This document shows, piece by piece, positions 1 through 10,913 of a DNA stretch of 64,000 nucleotides (within the stretch, counting starts at the first letter, position 1; each line of letters begins with the position of its first letter). The notes under the pieces are model-generated. The model did not search any database and was not told the DNA's origin. It saw only the letters and a program-made list of their open reading frames with translations. The DNA is from Tribonema minus (taxonomy: Eukaryota; Sar; Xanthophyceae; Tribonematales; Tribonemataceae). The stretch spans positions 434,001 through 498,000 of the forward strand of contig JAFCMP010000090.1 of assembly GCA_017506865.1 (NCBI GenBank), given 5' to 3'. Position numbers and translations under genes: made by a program.

Positions 1-3000
1 TGTAGCCTGAATTTTGAACACGCCAGACGGCAGGCAAAGACATGCTGCCGTCTGCGAGACCTTCACTACATTGCAGCATGCCTGCATTGCGAATGAGCCG
101 TCTCCAGTACAAGTGTATTACACCTATCGGTCCTACTTTGACTTGCATGCGTGGGCTGCCAGCGTTGCTTGCGCTTGAGCATGCTGCCCTTGTGGCAGCA
201 ACAGTGCTCAGACTGGCACACCGCGCAGCTGGTGTTTTGCAGCAGCAATCGACGGGCGATGATACACCAATGCGCTCGGGCAGAGTTAATGTGCCACTGC
301 GCATAAGTGAGAATGGCGTGCAGCAGCGCTCAGCCAGCGCAACGGGGGTTGGTGGCAATGGTCGCAACCCTTGACGTACAGCCTGCAAGCAGACGCGTAT
401 GCACTCGCGCATGACGCGACGCATACACCTGGCCCAGCACATGCCCATCACGTATGGTACGAGCTCATGGGCAGGGCGCGGCAGCAACTGCTTGAAGTTG
501 GCCCCTCCCATAAAACGTGTGCAGACGTGCCCAGTTGCGTACAGAACCACTCTCACCGTTGCTGGCACGTTTGCAATAGTTTTGTACGTGTTGAATCAAC
601 AATCTTTCAACATAAAACACATGAAGCACAGCTGTGGGAGCCGCTCGAGCATCTGCGTCAGTGACCATGTCGCAGTACGTCTCCATACCCCCGTGCGCAT
701 GTCCAGCAAACAGATGCCGTTGAGCCCGTTGCCACCACTGTCACCCCCCGCCCCTCCCGAAGAAGCGCCATGAGCCGCAGCGCGCATTGAGGAGGCGATG
801 ATGAAGCATGCGCAACCACCGATGGGGCGAGGCCACCGCGCAAATAATGCGCGCAGGCGATGATGGTGTCGCCAGCGCCGCCACGGCATAGGCCGCGGCA
901 CGTGGTGCGTCATGCTGAAGTTGAGATGACGCCGGTGCAGGCGCAGGCACCGCAGCAGCAGCCGCGTGCACACGGGCCACCATGCACGCGTGGTGTGACA
1001 ATGTGCACGTCGGCGCTGCCGCTGCTGCAGCATGGGCTGCGGCGCTTGCAGTCTGCACCGCTTGCAGTATACAGTGAAGATGGTGCTTTGGCATTGGCAA
1101 CTGGCGTAGGCCGCGCTGCTGCAGCGCACACTTCGTCAGAAGCGTCAGAGGTGCCAGCATGACAGCATCTGCCGTCATGTCGCGCGTACGCTGCTGCGCT
1201 GCAGCTGCCAGCTGGACGCTGTATGTGCCGAAAGAGGTGCTCGTGATCAGCTTCTGAATCTTGGGCAGCAGGGGCCGCACCTCTCGCTCTGCAGCGTCAT
1301 GAACGATGCCGCTTTGCTGCTTAAACTGTCACCGAACAGTCCGCCATGCGCGGCACCACCGCATTGGCAAGGTCCTGCACATATGCTGCAACGTCGCCGG
1401 CCGCCGGCTTATGCCACCTTGTATGATGCAGCAAAACTGTGGATCGCGCGATATGCTGACTACAGTAGACGCTAGGCACGTGCAATAAGAAACCTGGCAG
1501 GGATTTGGGTAGCATCTTATGGACGCATAGCGCACTTCTCACCAGTTGGCGTGGGGTCACGGCGGTAGGTGCTGCCGTGCGTAGTTGACACCGGTCCGTC
1601 CATGCTATAAACCCGCCCAAAAGGCGCTTACGTCCGACTGATGTGAAGAATTGCCGCTGCTGTCCGCTGCAGTCCCGAGGGCACGTCAACATGTACAGAT
1701 TGGCGACCTTGCGCACTGACTCGTACGTGGCGCCGACCTGGGCCAAAGCCAACAGCTCGCGCGTGTGCGTTGTGGACGCACGCATGCGTGCCGCGTCGTG
1801 CTTGCCACTGCCGGGCCGCGCTAGCACATGGAACGCGCGCAGGTGCATTTTTGCAAAATGCCATGATTTGGTCGTCGTTGTGAAGGTACGGCTTCGCCTG
1901 CAATATGAATCTGCCATGGTGATTGCAGCGCAATAGCTCCACGACCTCTGGCACTCTGCAAGCCGGGCATATTCTTGTGCAGGCATAGTTCTCACGGGCC
2001 ACTCTCATACTTCTTGAAGTTTACACCTCTACCTGTGCCAATTATTTGTACTTCAAAGCACGTACCAAAAACAATGCGGACAAATGACTTCATGCAGTAC
2101 AGCAAAAGCTCGGTAGACGACCTCTGGTAGTTGGTTCGCTTTGCAACTTCAAGCCCGTTACTGGCAGTGTGCTGGTATTTCATCTGTCTTCTGAACTGCG
2201 TTTCAGGTGATCACAGCCACTTGGTGACGCCCCACCTGTGGCAGCGCTTAGCCCCCAATGCAATTGTCAACGCTTGGGGAACCTCGAAAGCATCACATTG
2301 AGCGCCAACATGAAGTTGACACCCTCTGAACTCAAGAAAGCACCGCATACTATCTGTACAAGCATATCCATGTCATGCTCCGAATCATCCTGACTTTCAA
2401 GAGTTCAACAAAGCTCAAATACCTAAAGGTTGACCCCTCCCCCTCCCCCCTCCCCCCTCCCCCCTCCCCCCTCCCCCCTCCCCCCTCTCCCTCCGCGCAG
2501 CAATCGTGTCCAGCATGAGCATTAGCCCCGCCGCCAGCGCCGCCTACCTGAGTGCGAGGTTGTGCACGGCGACGCAGTCTTTTAACGCAACAGCAGGTGT
2601 GCAGCGCCGTGACGACTGCCGCCGCGCCCATGAGGGCGGCAATCACGCAGCCAGGTGCGTAGAGCCATGCTATTAGGCATGCAGAGCGTGCTGAAGGCGG
2701 CATGATTCCACTAGTGATGTGGGCCGCAGCGCATTGTTGTGGGGTCTGCTGGAGGGTTACTCTCAGAGGCTTAACTTGAAGCTCCGGCGAGTACGTTTTG
2801 CCCGCAGGTGAGTCAGGGTGTGGTGCCTTGCGGCAGCGGCGGCGTTTGTGGCTATGTAAGTAGTACATTCACAGAACTTAGTTGAAGGATGTGTAGAAGG
2901 TGCAAACTGGGCAGTGAGTCCTTCTAGTGGTGAGCAATGGCTTGAGGTTGGCCTGGCTAGCCCTTGCCAAGCACACAGGCTCTCTCTCATTGTGGCGAAC

Positions 3001-3438
3001 GGTCCCGCCATGCATTATGTTTTACTGAAATAGAACTATGGACCTGGCTGCAGGAATTCTTAAGACGACCATTTGGTTGGAAGTGTCTTGCAGGCATGAA
3101 AAAGTGGCTCCACGGGACAGAGCGCATGCAGTGGCATCAGACTCTGAGCTTGGGCACACACGCCGCAAACCAGGAGGGTGCTCTATGTGTGCAAAGGCCA
3201 GTGCGCGTTTGGCTTCAACAGTTGGTAGGTTGGAGGCGGCGCGCAGTGTCATGGCTGCAGGGGGCTCTGTATGGTGCACGCAAGCGCCACCATATTGCGC
3301 AATCGAAAATATACCTGTGTTACAGTATGCGCTCGCAGCAGCATAACTCGCAGCGCCACCTGTCGCCGCCGCCGCGCGGGCGCAACTTCAAGTTGCTCAC
3401 CGTTGAGCTTTTCAATTGCTCTTACCGCCGCGCCGCAG
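1..3438. other. Gene-poor start of window
   Basis: No gene is recognised. Overlapping open frames exist on both strands, but none shows a known domain. The least shadow-like are on the minus strand at 1321-2008, including a Cys-x2-Cys followed later by a Cys-x-His-His in the 1628-2008 frame. This could be a decayed mobile element, but it is too weak to call. A short plus-strand frame at 3038-3346 (102 aa, ATG start) lies just upstream of the exon-like stretch at 3439 and could belong to the same unrecognised gene. A C-rich microsatellite occupies 2430-2487. Confidence 0.4.
2430..2487. repeat. (CTCCCCC)n microsatellite
   Basis: A heptamer of one CT step and a run of C is repeated about eight times in direct tandem. 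The opposite strand is a G-run array able to form G-quadruplexes. No gene covers it. Confidence 0.9.
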
Positions 3439-3654
3439 GTGTACTTCGGGCATCATCCGCCGGTGCCAAGGCCACATGACGAGGAAGGACGCCTGGAAGG
3501 CCTTCAAGAACTTGAAGTTGAATCAGCCGCGAGTGAGCCACCGTGTGACAGGCTGCACATAAATGAGACGGAGGCCGCAACCCTTGTGGCCGCGGGTATC
3601 TGGGCAACGACGCGCGCTGTGACTACCCAATGTGAGTTTGTCACCAACTGGTAA
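3439..3654 (+). CDS. Possible terminal exon of an unrecognised gene
   Basis: The stretch follows a good acceptor (ccgccgcag) and reads 71 codons to a TAA. The peptide is acidic (HDEEGRLEGLQELEVESAAS), unlike the Cys/Arg/Pro-rich products of random GC-rich frames, which is why it is listed. It contains no domain I recognise and no confident upstream exon was found; the ATG frame at 3038-3346 is the only nearby candidate. It could also be chance. Confidence 0.25.
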   Translation: MYFGHHPPVPRPHDEEGRLEGLQELEVESAASEPPCDRLHINETEAATLVAAGIWATTRAVTTQCEFVTNW

Positions 3655-4735
3655 TAAATCATCAATCCTACTCAACACAAGCCACCCCAAGCACGTGTTC
3701 AACCATCAACAGGATGTCATAACCCGAAAGTCTCCACATTGAGCAAGCTATAATGATGCCGAGCAAAATTGCATACTGTCTCCTCCATTGATGGCATGCT
3801 GTGCTTAACCGTGTACTACTAGGGTGTCTGATGGGTGATCAACCCCTGATGCACATGGGCAGCAAGGTCATGGGTGAGGCCAGCAGTCTGTCTTGCTTGA
3901 GACAAGGCACGAGTGATTGGTGTGTCAGACTGGGCAGCAGATGACGGCATCAGATGTGCGCTGAAGCATTGAATGAGGGAACAGTGCGCCATGGCGGGGT
4001 TAAAGAATGCCAGTGGCGGCGCAGTTACTTACTAATAGGCCAGTGACTGCAGGTCATGGACTGCAGTGCAGGACCTGAGCCAAGATCAGGCTACTTGCAA
4101 CATGATACATATGCGTTCATTATTCACAGTGCAATGAACATGAATGCCACACCGCGTACTACTGTAAGTGTATCTCGAAGCCTACAGCCTATAATAGGCA
4201 GCCTGCGACTGCATGGAGAGACTTCAACCCGTCCAAGATGATCAGACCTGCATCAACATGGTGCTAATAGTATTCTGTGAGCACTCAGTCAAGCAACTTG
4301 TTGAACGAAGCATGTGTGGCACTGTGCTCTGCGATGAGACGTTCAACTTGCTGGTACGGAGCGGATATTATATGCATATGGCAGTGCAACCACACAAGCA
4401 ACAGCACAACTCACCATGAGACAGGCGACAGAACTCCTGGATCTCCGTATGACATGCAATTATTTTGTTCGCAGTCACTGTGGAGCCAAATCAATGCTGA
4501 TGTCCAATTTGGCTCATTGGCAATTATTGTCTTATGTCACACCTGCGGGCACCCTGCTTATATACCAAGAGTACCTTGCAGGGTGCTAGTAGGTCCCTCC
4601 CCACACCTGGTGCACCTCCTACAGCCTGTCAGACAGTGACTGTCAGTGAGCCCCCCACCCCCCCCCCTCCCGAGCCCACCTGCAATCATGACAGGCCGTG
4701 TGTCTCTAGATGTAGCTTCAGTCAAGGGAGCATGT
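3655..4735. other. Intergenic, nothing recognised
   Basis: Lower GC than the gene-rich parts. Short frames only, with no splice-consistent exon chain and no repeat apart from a C-run near 4655-4670. Confidence 0.5.
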
Positions 4736-4997
4736 GGGGGCTATCACATGTGTCGGCAGTTGCAGCAGGTGCTTGGCATGACAAGCCGGGCATGAGTGCA
4801 TTGCTGGTGGCAGCACATGCCTCATACCATCTCATATGCCATTGGGCAGAGGGCCTCTGGACAGAGTTTCAGTGTCAGTCCGTGAAGCAGATCTGAGTTA
4901 TCACGTGGGTCGGCAGCAGCAGGTGCTTGCTGGCATTGCCAGTGCCATGGCAGCACATATGTCTCAAGCAACATCATACGAGCAAGTGTTCGTACTA

Positions 4998-5030
4998 GGT
5001 CTCGTGGCTCAATGGACAGAGTTTCAGTGT
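4998..5030 (+). pseudogene. Truncated tRNA-Arg 5' half
   Basis: These bases match the acceptor strand, D-arm and start of the anticodon stem of the intact tRNA at 5153, then diverge. The anticodon, T-arm and 3' acceptor strand are missing, so no tRNA can form. It keeps the region where an internal A box would lie, so Pol III could still bind weakly. Confidence 0.8.
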
Positions 5031-5152
5031 CAGTCCGTGAAGCAGATCTGAGTTATCACGTGGGTCGGCAGCAGCAGGTGCTTGTTGGCATCGCCAGTGC
5101 CATGGCAGCACATATGTCTTAAACAACAACATACAAACAGGTGTTCGTTCTA

Positions 5153-5225
5153 GGTCTCGTGGCTCAATGGACAGAGTTTCAGTCTCCGAAGCTGAAGGCT
5201 GCAGGTTCGAGTCCTGCCGAGATCG
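5153..5225 (+). tRNA. trnR(CCG): tRNA-Arg (anticodon CCG)
   Basis: A 73-nt cloverleaf can be drawn completely. The acceptor ggtctcg pairs with cgagatc (one G-T pair) and the discriminator is G. The D-stem gctc/gagt encloses an 8-nt loop. The anticodon stem tcagt/gctga holds the loop ctccgaa with anticodon CCG at positions 34-36, reading CGG. A 5-nt variable loop follows, then T-stem gcagg/cctgc with the loop ttcgagt. There is no intron. A T-rich tract (ttttt at 5232 and ttttttt at 5240) is a good Pol III terminator. It is the last unit of a tandem array whose earlier units keep only the tRNA 5' half. Confidence 0.95.
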
Positions 5226-5348
5226 ATCTGATTTTTGCCTTTTTTTCAACACCTTTTACAGCCACATACGGCGCATGCCTTCTGCGGCAGCCGCAATTTT
5301 TTATTGAATGCATGGTTGTGCCCAATACTGTATTCATAGACAGGCAAC

Positions 5349-5977
5349 CTTGCTGTGCTAACCATCACAAAGTACGACTGTTGGCTCAGGCGCTATCTGT
5401 TGAAGTTTCAACCATGCTCATGCCTTCCTCTGCACAGGCTGCACCCAGAGGTTTCACAAGCATCAAGAAGTCACTTGCAGAGGGCGCTGTTGCCCAGCTG
5501 AATCCAAGCCGCCTGGTCAAGGACAAGCGGAGAGCCGACAAGACACTTCTACAGGCAAGCGTGCAGCGAATAGTTGCACGTAGGTGCAGTGGGTGTTAGG
5601 GGTGCTTGCACTTGATGTGGATGAAACCATGTGCTCGTAGAACACATCTGTGCATACATGGTTGTGCCCAATATTCATAGTCAGGCAACTTGAACACTAT
5701 AGCTGCCTGAACTCCCAATACTGTAGTACTTCAAGATGTAGGTATGGGCACATGCGTGTATGCACAGGCGTGCCATTAAAGCTCACATGTAACGCGGAGC
5801 TGAATGCACAACTAGCCTTGCATTCCCTTGACGTTGTCAGCGGTGTAGGTGAAACTGCTGTGCATGGCGCGAATCATGAGCACACTGCGAGTGATGCGTG
5901 GCGCATGGTAGGATGATCATCATCACCGTCACGGTGCATGGCTAGCAGTGCTCGCCGGCATGAGCTTATGGTCGATA
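5349..5977 (+). repeat. Segmental duplication, copy A
   Basis: Matches 7851-8501 in the same orientation almost throughout, from cttgctgtgctaaccatcac to gagcttatggtcgata. It includes one exon-like stretch (5438-5554). The two copies differ by substitutions and small indels, so the event is not very recent. Confidence 0.85.
5438..5554 (+). CDS. Exon-like stretch in duplication copy A
   Basis: Thirty-nine in-frame codons lie between an acceptor (ctctgcacag) and a donor-like acag|gcaagc, which fits the consensus of the rare GC-AG intron class. The peptide is Lys/Arg/Ala-rich (contains SIKKSLAEGAVAQLNPSRLV) and resembles real coding sequence more than a shadow frame. The equivalent part of copy B (about 7939-8078) has indels that destroy the frame, although both splice borders survive. 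I recognise no family. It may be one exon of an old, otherwise lost gene. Confidence 0.3.
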
Positions 5978-6130
5978 GCTGGTAAGCCAGATTTAGTACG
6001 GTAGCCACGAGCTAAGGCATTGCCATAAAAAACTTGCGCTGACAGGCGATCAATCACATTGACACTGCAACTTCGATCGATTTGTGTATTCCAGGTACAT
6101 CAACGTCCAGACACTTCATTCAGCGCACGA

Positions 6131-6759
6131 GTCGACTCCAGGTGCTTCAGGTAGAACTAAAAGCGAGCAGATGCAGATTTAATAGTGCAGGTGTCATTCA
6201 CACTCAAGCAGCAGCAGCACAAGTATTGATTTACATACCAACACACTTTGCATCTGCCGTGAGATGTTGGTATCTCACGGCTTGCTTCCCCCTTCCTCCA
6301 CCGCACACACCCTCCCCATCCCCCAACCCCAATCCACCTATTCAGGTTACCTGTGAAGGCGAATTACCGGCTCTGCTTCGACATGCACATATTTTCATGC
6401 ACGTGAATGCGGTGGCAACACTGAGGTGAGTGAGCATTGTTTTAGTCGACTGCAGGTGCTTCAGGTAGAACTAAAAGCGAGCAGATGCAGATTTAACAGT
6501 GCAGGTGTAATTCACACTCAAGCAGCAGCAGCACAAGTATTGATTTACATACCAACACACTTTGCATCTGCCGTGAGATGATGGTATCTCACGGCTTGCT
6601 TCCCCCTTCCTCCACCGCACACACCCTCCCCATCCCCCAACCCCAATCCACCTCATTCAGGTTACCTGTGAAGGCGAATTACCGGCTCTGCTTCGACATG
6701 CACATATTTTCATGCACGTGAATGCGGTGGCAACACTGAGGTGAGTGAGCATTGTTCTC
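6131..6759 (+). repeat. 314-bp tandem duplication
   Basis: Two units start at gtcgact(c/g)caggtgcttcagg (6131 and 6445) and stay nearly identical to the shared end gtgagtgagcattgtt. Each contains a C-rich tract, an acceptor-like run and a gaggtgagtgag donor-like end, so a spliced exon may have been copied with its flanks. No protein family is recognised in either unit. Confidence 0.9.
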
Positions 6760-7850
6760 GCCGGCGAGTGTCGGCTGTCATTGCCGAAGGAGCACCATAA
6801 TGTGTGTGTGTCCATGTGCTTCCTGACATACCTGAGAGCGTAATGTTATGCGCATCTGGTACCTTCGAGTAGGCTCTTGTCTGAATGGGCACTGACGTAC
6901 TTGATCCAGTGCTTTGACTGACAGAGTAAACCACTCAGTAGAGGCCATGTTGAGCGCAGACACACTGCAGCCGTTGCTGTGCAAGGTCGTGAATGGTAAG
7001 CAGTTTAAACCTATATGCTGGATGTTGCAGCCAAAACATAAACAGCAGCGCAAGTATCGGTTCTTCCCCAGTATGTATGTAATATCTGACACTTTGTGCT
7101 TCGGACATACAAACAGGAGAACTACAGTATGTACTTGACTCACTGATGCCAAGCTGTGTTGCATGCGTGTTGCCTGTACATGCTGGCAGGCTTCTGGCAC
7201 AATCCTGTACAATGAAACGGGTTTCTCGATTGGCCTGGCCTGGCGTCAAGCGATATGCGTACATTTCTCAGACACTAACAGGTGCGGTTTCTCGCAGAAA
7301 ACCAATTCAGAGTTCTTGGCCACAAGTTCTTGCCGGTCCATTGCTTGCTATTGCTGGATTGCCTGCCTCAAGAGCTGTTGATTGCACACGTTTCTGCAAT
7401 TTTGGAGGGTAATGATGCAGGGTGAGAGAAGAGCACTGCCACCTCAAGGTGGCACCACGGCTAACCCTCACTCCTGGTTGCAACAGATGTTGGAGGTAGG
7501 GTTAGGGCTTGGAGTTAGGATAGCTTAGGGTTAGGGCAGGGCTTGCATGACTATAGCTCGGACATATCATGTCAGCATCAGTGCGATTCCCAGAGTAGAT
7601 TGTAGTATAGCGTGTCTATGTGCCCTCATGGCTAATGTGCTGCACTAGATCAAGCTCCAGGGGGGCACCAAGTCCACCCATGGTACACAATATGTAACTT
7701 CACCTATGATAGGCGGCCGGGCTGCATATCATGGGACCAACAACAGGGCTATTAGAGATACTTTGAAGTTCATAATATTGCAGGCACTATGTAGCCTGGC
7801 TTGAGGCTCTGAGCATCTCCCGCCAGCGTGCGCCCACAGCTGCAGGCAAG
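6760..7850. other. Intergenic with telomere-like tract
   Basis: No gene recognised. TTAGGG-like sequence lies at 7495-7540 (ggtagggttagggctt and tagcttagggttagggca). The rest shows only short frames. Confidence 0.5.
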
Positions 7851-8501
7851 CTTGCTGTGCTAACCATCACAAAGTACGACTGCTTGCTCAGCCGCTATCT
7901 GTTAGAGTTTTAAGTATGCTCATGCCTTCCTCTGCACAGGCTGCACCCAAAGGAAAGGGTCTACAAGGATGTCAAGAAGTGACTGCAGAGGGATGCAGCG
8001 GCTGTTGCCCAGCAGAATCCAAGCCGCTGGATTATCGAGTCGACAAGCAGACAGCCGACAGCATACTCTTTCTACAGGCAAGCGTGCTGTGAATAGTTGC
8101 ACGCAGGTGCAGTGGGTGTTAGGGGTGCTTGCGCTTGATGTGGATGCAACCATGTGCTCGTAGTACACATCTGTGCATACATGGTTGTGCCCAATATTCA
8201 TACTCAGGCAACTTGAAGACGATAGACTGTCTGGACTCTCAATACTACAGTAATTGAAGGTGTAGGTAGGGGCACAATGCGTGTATGCACAGGCGTGCCA
8301 TTAAAGCTCACATGTAACGCGGAGCTGAATGCATAAGTAGCCTTGCAATCCCTTGACGTTGTCAGCAGTGTAGGTGAAACTGCTGTGCATGACGCGAATC
8401 ATGAGCACACTGCAAGTGATGCGTGGTGCATGGTAGGATGCTCTTCATCACCGTCACGGTGCATGGCTAGGAGTGCTCGCCGGCATGAGCTTATGGTCGA
8501 T
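7851..8501 (+). repeat. Segmental duplication, copy B
   Basis: Second copy of 5349-5977, about 2.5 kb downstream in direct orientation. Its exon-like part is disrupted, while the flanking acceptor tctgcacag and the GC-type donor acag|gcaagc are kept. Confidence 0.85.
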
Positions 8502-8753
8502 AATGTTCTGTTGTGTTTTATTCTCTAGCAAGAGGCCTGGGTGCCATCACATGTAGGCGAGACATCACACCAGATTTCCCTGCAGACTTCATTGCCGCTG
8601 CCTGACCGAAGAAGACTCTGCACAAGCCTTGAACCATGTTATCAGGCTTTATACGTTTTGGCTGATTATTGCAGATGTGGATGTCATGCCTCGGCACTTG
8701 GAGATGCCATCAATGGTTCTGCATTGAGTCACTGTGCTTTAAATGAAGTGGCA

Positions 8754-9033
8754 GCTTGTGCGAGCATACAGGCAAATGTGAGCTTCTACTCAGGTACAGG
8801 TCATGTACGCGCCCGCATCATCCTGCATTGTTGGCTTCGAACTTTTCCTATTTCTGCGTTGATCTGCTCGCCGTGCTTGAATTGTTGTAGCATCTTGTGC
8901 GAGCATACAGGCAGAATTGAGCTTTCACTCAAGCACTGGCCATTGCCACTGTATGCGCTCCCGTCTTCTTGCACTGTTGGTTCTGAACCTTTGCTCCGTT
9001 GTGCCCTGCTTGTTTCAACGAACTCTGCAGGTG
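8754..9033 (+). repeat. 140-bp diverged tandem duplication
   Basis: Two units begin with cttgtgcgagcatacaggca at 8754 and 8894 and share further blocks (cactcaggtac / cactcaagcac; ttgcactgttggttctgaac and its relative). Divergence is considerable. No gene is recognised over it. Confidence 0.7.
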
Positions 9034-9286
9034 GAGAACTATCACAGACGTCGAGATGAGTGGCATTGCTCAACAGTGACATAGGTCACATGCGCTTCAA
9101 GTTTTGAGTGTGAGTGTTCAACAAGGATACGGAAGCAGCCTGTATTGACACGCGCTTAACACCTGCTTCCAGCAGCCCTATTGCCGCTGCAGCAGCAGCA
9201 CTAGCAGCAACAACCACTGCAAGCAGCACCGCCAGTCTCCGAGAGTCTCCACTGCACTGCAACAGCCTGGGCAGCATCCACTGGCA

Positions 9287-9865
9287 GTGGCACCAGCGCC
9301 AGCTTCGCCGCCGGTGCAGCAGCAGCAAGCAGGTGGCGGGACTGGAGCTGCAGATGCTGCAGATGGTGTACTTGATGTCATGGCGCTGCAGTTGCAGTGC
9401 AGCCAGAGACGCCTGAGTCGGAGTGCGCTCGCTGACGCCGTCGCCACCGCGGTTACGGACAAGGTGGAGGCGGAGCTTTAACCTGCTGCAGCTGCCGCAG
9501 AGCACAAAGTGCATGCAGGCACTGCCCGATTTCGGGCGCAGCGCCACATGCACTCCATTGGCGCGGCATTCCTCAACGAGCTCATGTACCCCACAACGGC
9601 TGCGTTTGAGAAAATGTCCTGACAGCTGGGTTTGAAGCGCTCCATCGGACCGGAGCAGCAGAGAGCACACTGCAGCCTGTGCAGGAAAGTGCCGGGCGGC
9701 AGTCTGCATGCGCGCCTCTGTCAAGCACCACGTGTCAAGGCACATGACACTATCGTGCACAACAGCGGCAAGCGCACCACGCAGCAGCATCCTGCGGCAG
9801 CATCTCAAGACCAGGCTAGTCAACGAGGACTTCACACCATGCCTGGCGTCTCCAAGGGTTTGTAG
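9287..9865 (+). pseudogene. Decayed open frame with Cys-His cluster
   Basis: One plus-strand frame reads protein-like sequence interrupted by stops near 9481 and 9620, and continues to 9865. After the second stop comes Cys-x2-Cys, then a His-x3-Cys spacing, then KAHDTIVHNSGK. A CC-H-C cluster followed by a helix containing (R/K)xHDxIV resembles the C-terminal zinc knuckle of many non-LTR retrotransposon polymerases. That family assignment is inference from spacing only; the polymerase domain itself is not visible. The minus strand is also open here for 272 codons (9086-9904) but shows nothing recognisable. Confidence 0.25.
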
Positions 9866-10913
9866 AATAGACACCGTGCTGCCTGCCGACGCCTTTCCGG
9901 TCACCAGCTGAGACGATGTGACGCGTCAGCTACCGCTCATGGTTGACGTCACCTGCTATGAGGCACAGGTGCAGTCGCGGGCGGCGAAGACTGCAGCGGA
10001 TCCCGAGCGGTGCTGTTGTGACCAAGAGGCCGCCCAACAGACCCACTACTTCGAGAGCCTGGTCCCTATATTCACATCAAAACTGTACCAGATACATGTA
10101 GATTCTGGTAGCAAGCTGGACGAATCCACCATCTGGGCTTTTTCGCGACCTAAGCGAGACTTGAGAAGCACTCCTACCATCACCATGATGTCAAACTTGT
10201 CAACTTGTCACCATGTGATGGGCTGCAAATGCAACTCACCGTCTGATGTGTGTTTGCATGCCTTGAAGTATGCATGTCAGCGTATGCAGATACTGACTCA
10301 TTCTGTGAAAGAAAGAGTGGAGATGCGAGGCTTAGCTAATGTAGCCATTTCGCCCCACCGTTCCAGCCATTGCGATGCCAAGGTCGGCTGCAGCCTGAGG
10401 ACGTTATGGCTCGACTCCAAAGTGGATGGCTTCGTTTTCACATCAGCATGATTTGGTGCGTGTACAATTGCAAGTCACTGTGCACCGCACTGGTGGTTTT
10501 GGTTACCCCCCCCTTTTGTCCTGGCTCGCGGGAACCACAGTACTTCACTTCCGCGCACTTGCACTTTTTTGTTGAAACCTGGTCTTTTTGTGCGTGTAGC
10601 CAAGTACTAATTGGTGACCTTGCACAGCGCGATGGTTCACGTCGCATGGTCGCTCTGCCCTGCAACTGTGTGATTTGCGGCCTCGTCTGAGTGCACGTTC
10701 GCAAGAAGAGTTGGCTACTACGCGAAAGGGCGACCTACCTACAGCGTGTTCAGCAACATTTTTGAGCCGGCCCACCGAGGCCGTGGATTTTCCGGATCGC
10801 GGATGGCGCGAGCAAAATGCACAACTGCCATCAAAACCCCGAAGGCGCTCACAACTTGGTGGTAGCGTAGCGCGTCCAGCAAGTTGCAACTAGCAGCTGG
10901 CGCAGCGGACGCC
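9866..10913. other. Intergenic, upstream of glycosyltransferase gene
   Basis: Nothing recognised. The last 300 bases must hold the promoter of the gene starting at 10914, but I see no convincing TATA or other core element. Confidence 0.5.

Larger units (their letters stand above)
4736..5225 (+). repeat. 155-bp tandem array ending in a tRNA gene
   Basis: Three clear units share the run ggacagagtttcag at about 4859, 5014 and 5169, exactly 155 bp apart, plus a more diverged upstream part from about 4736 (shared tatcac...gtcggcag...cagcaggtgcttg). The unit carries the 5' half of a tRNA gene. In the first two units the tRNA sequence is replaced after the D-arm by gtcagtccgtgaagcagatc; only the last unit continues into a complete tRNA. 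The array therefore grew from, or captured, the tRNA 5' flank and 5' half. Confidence 0.85.
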
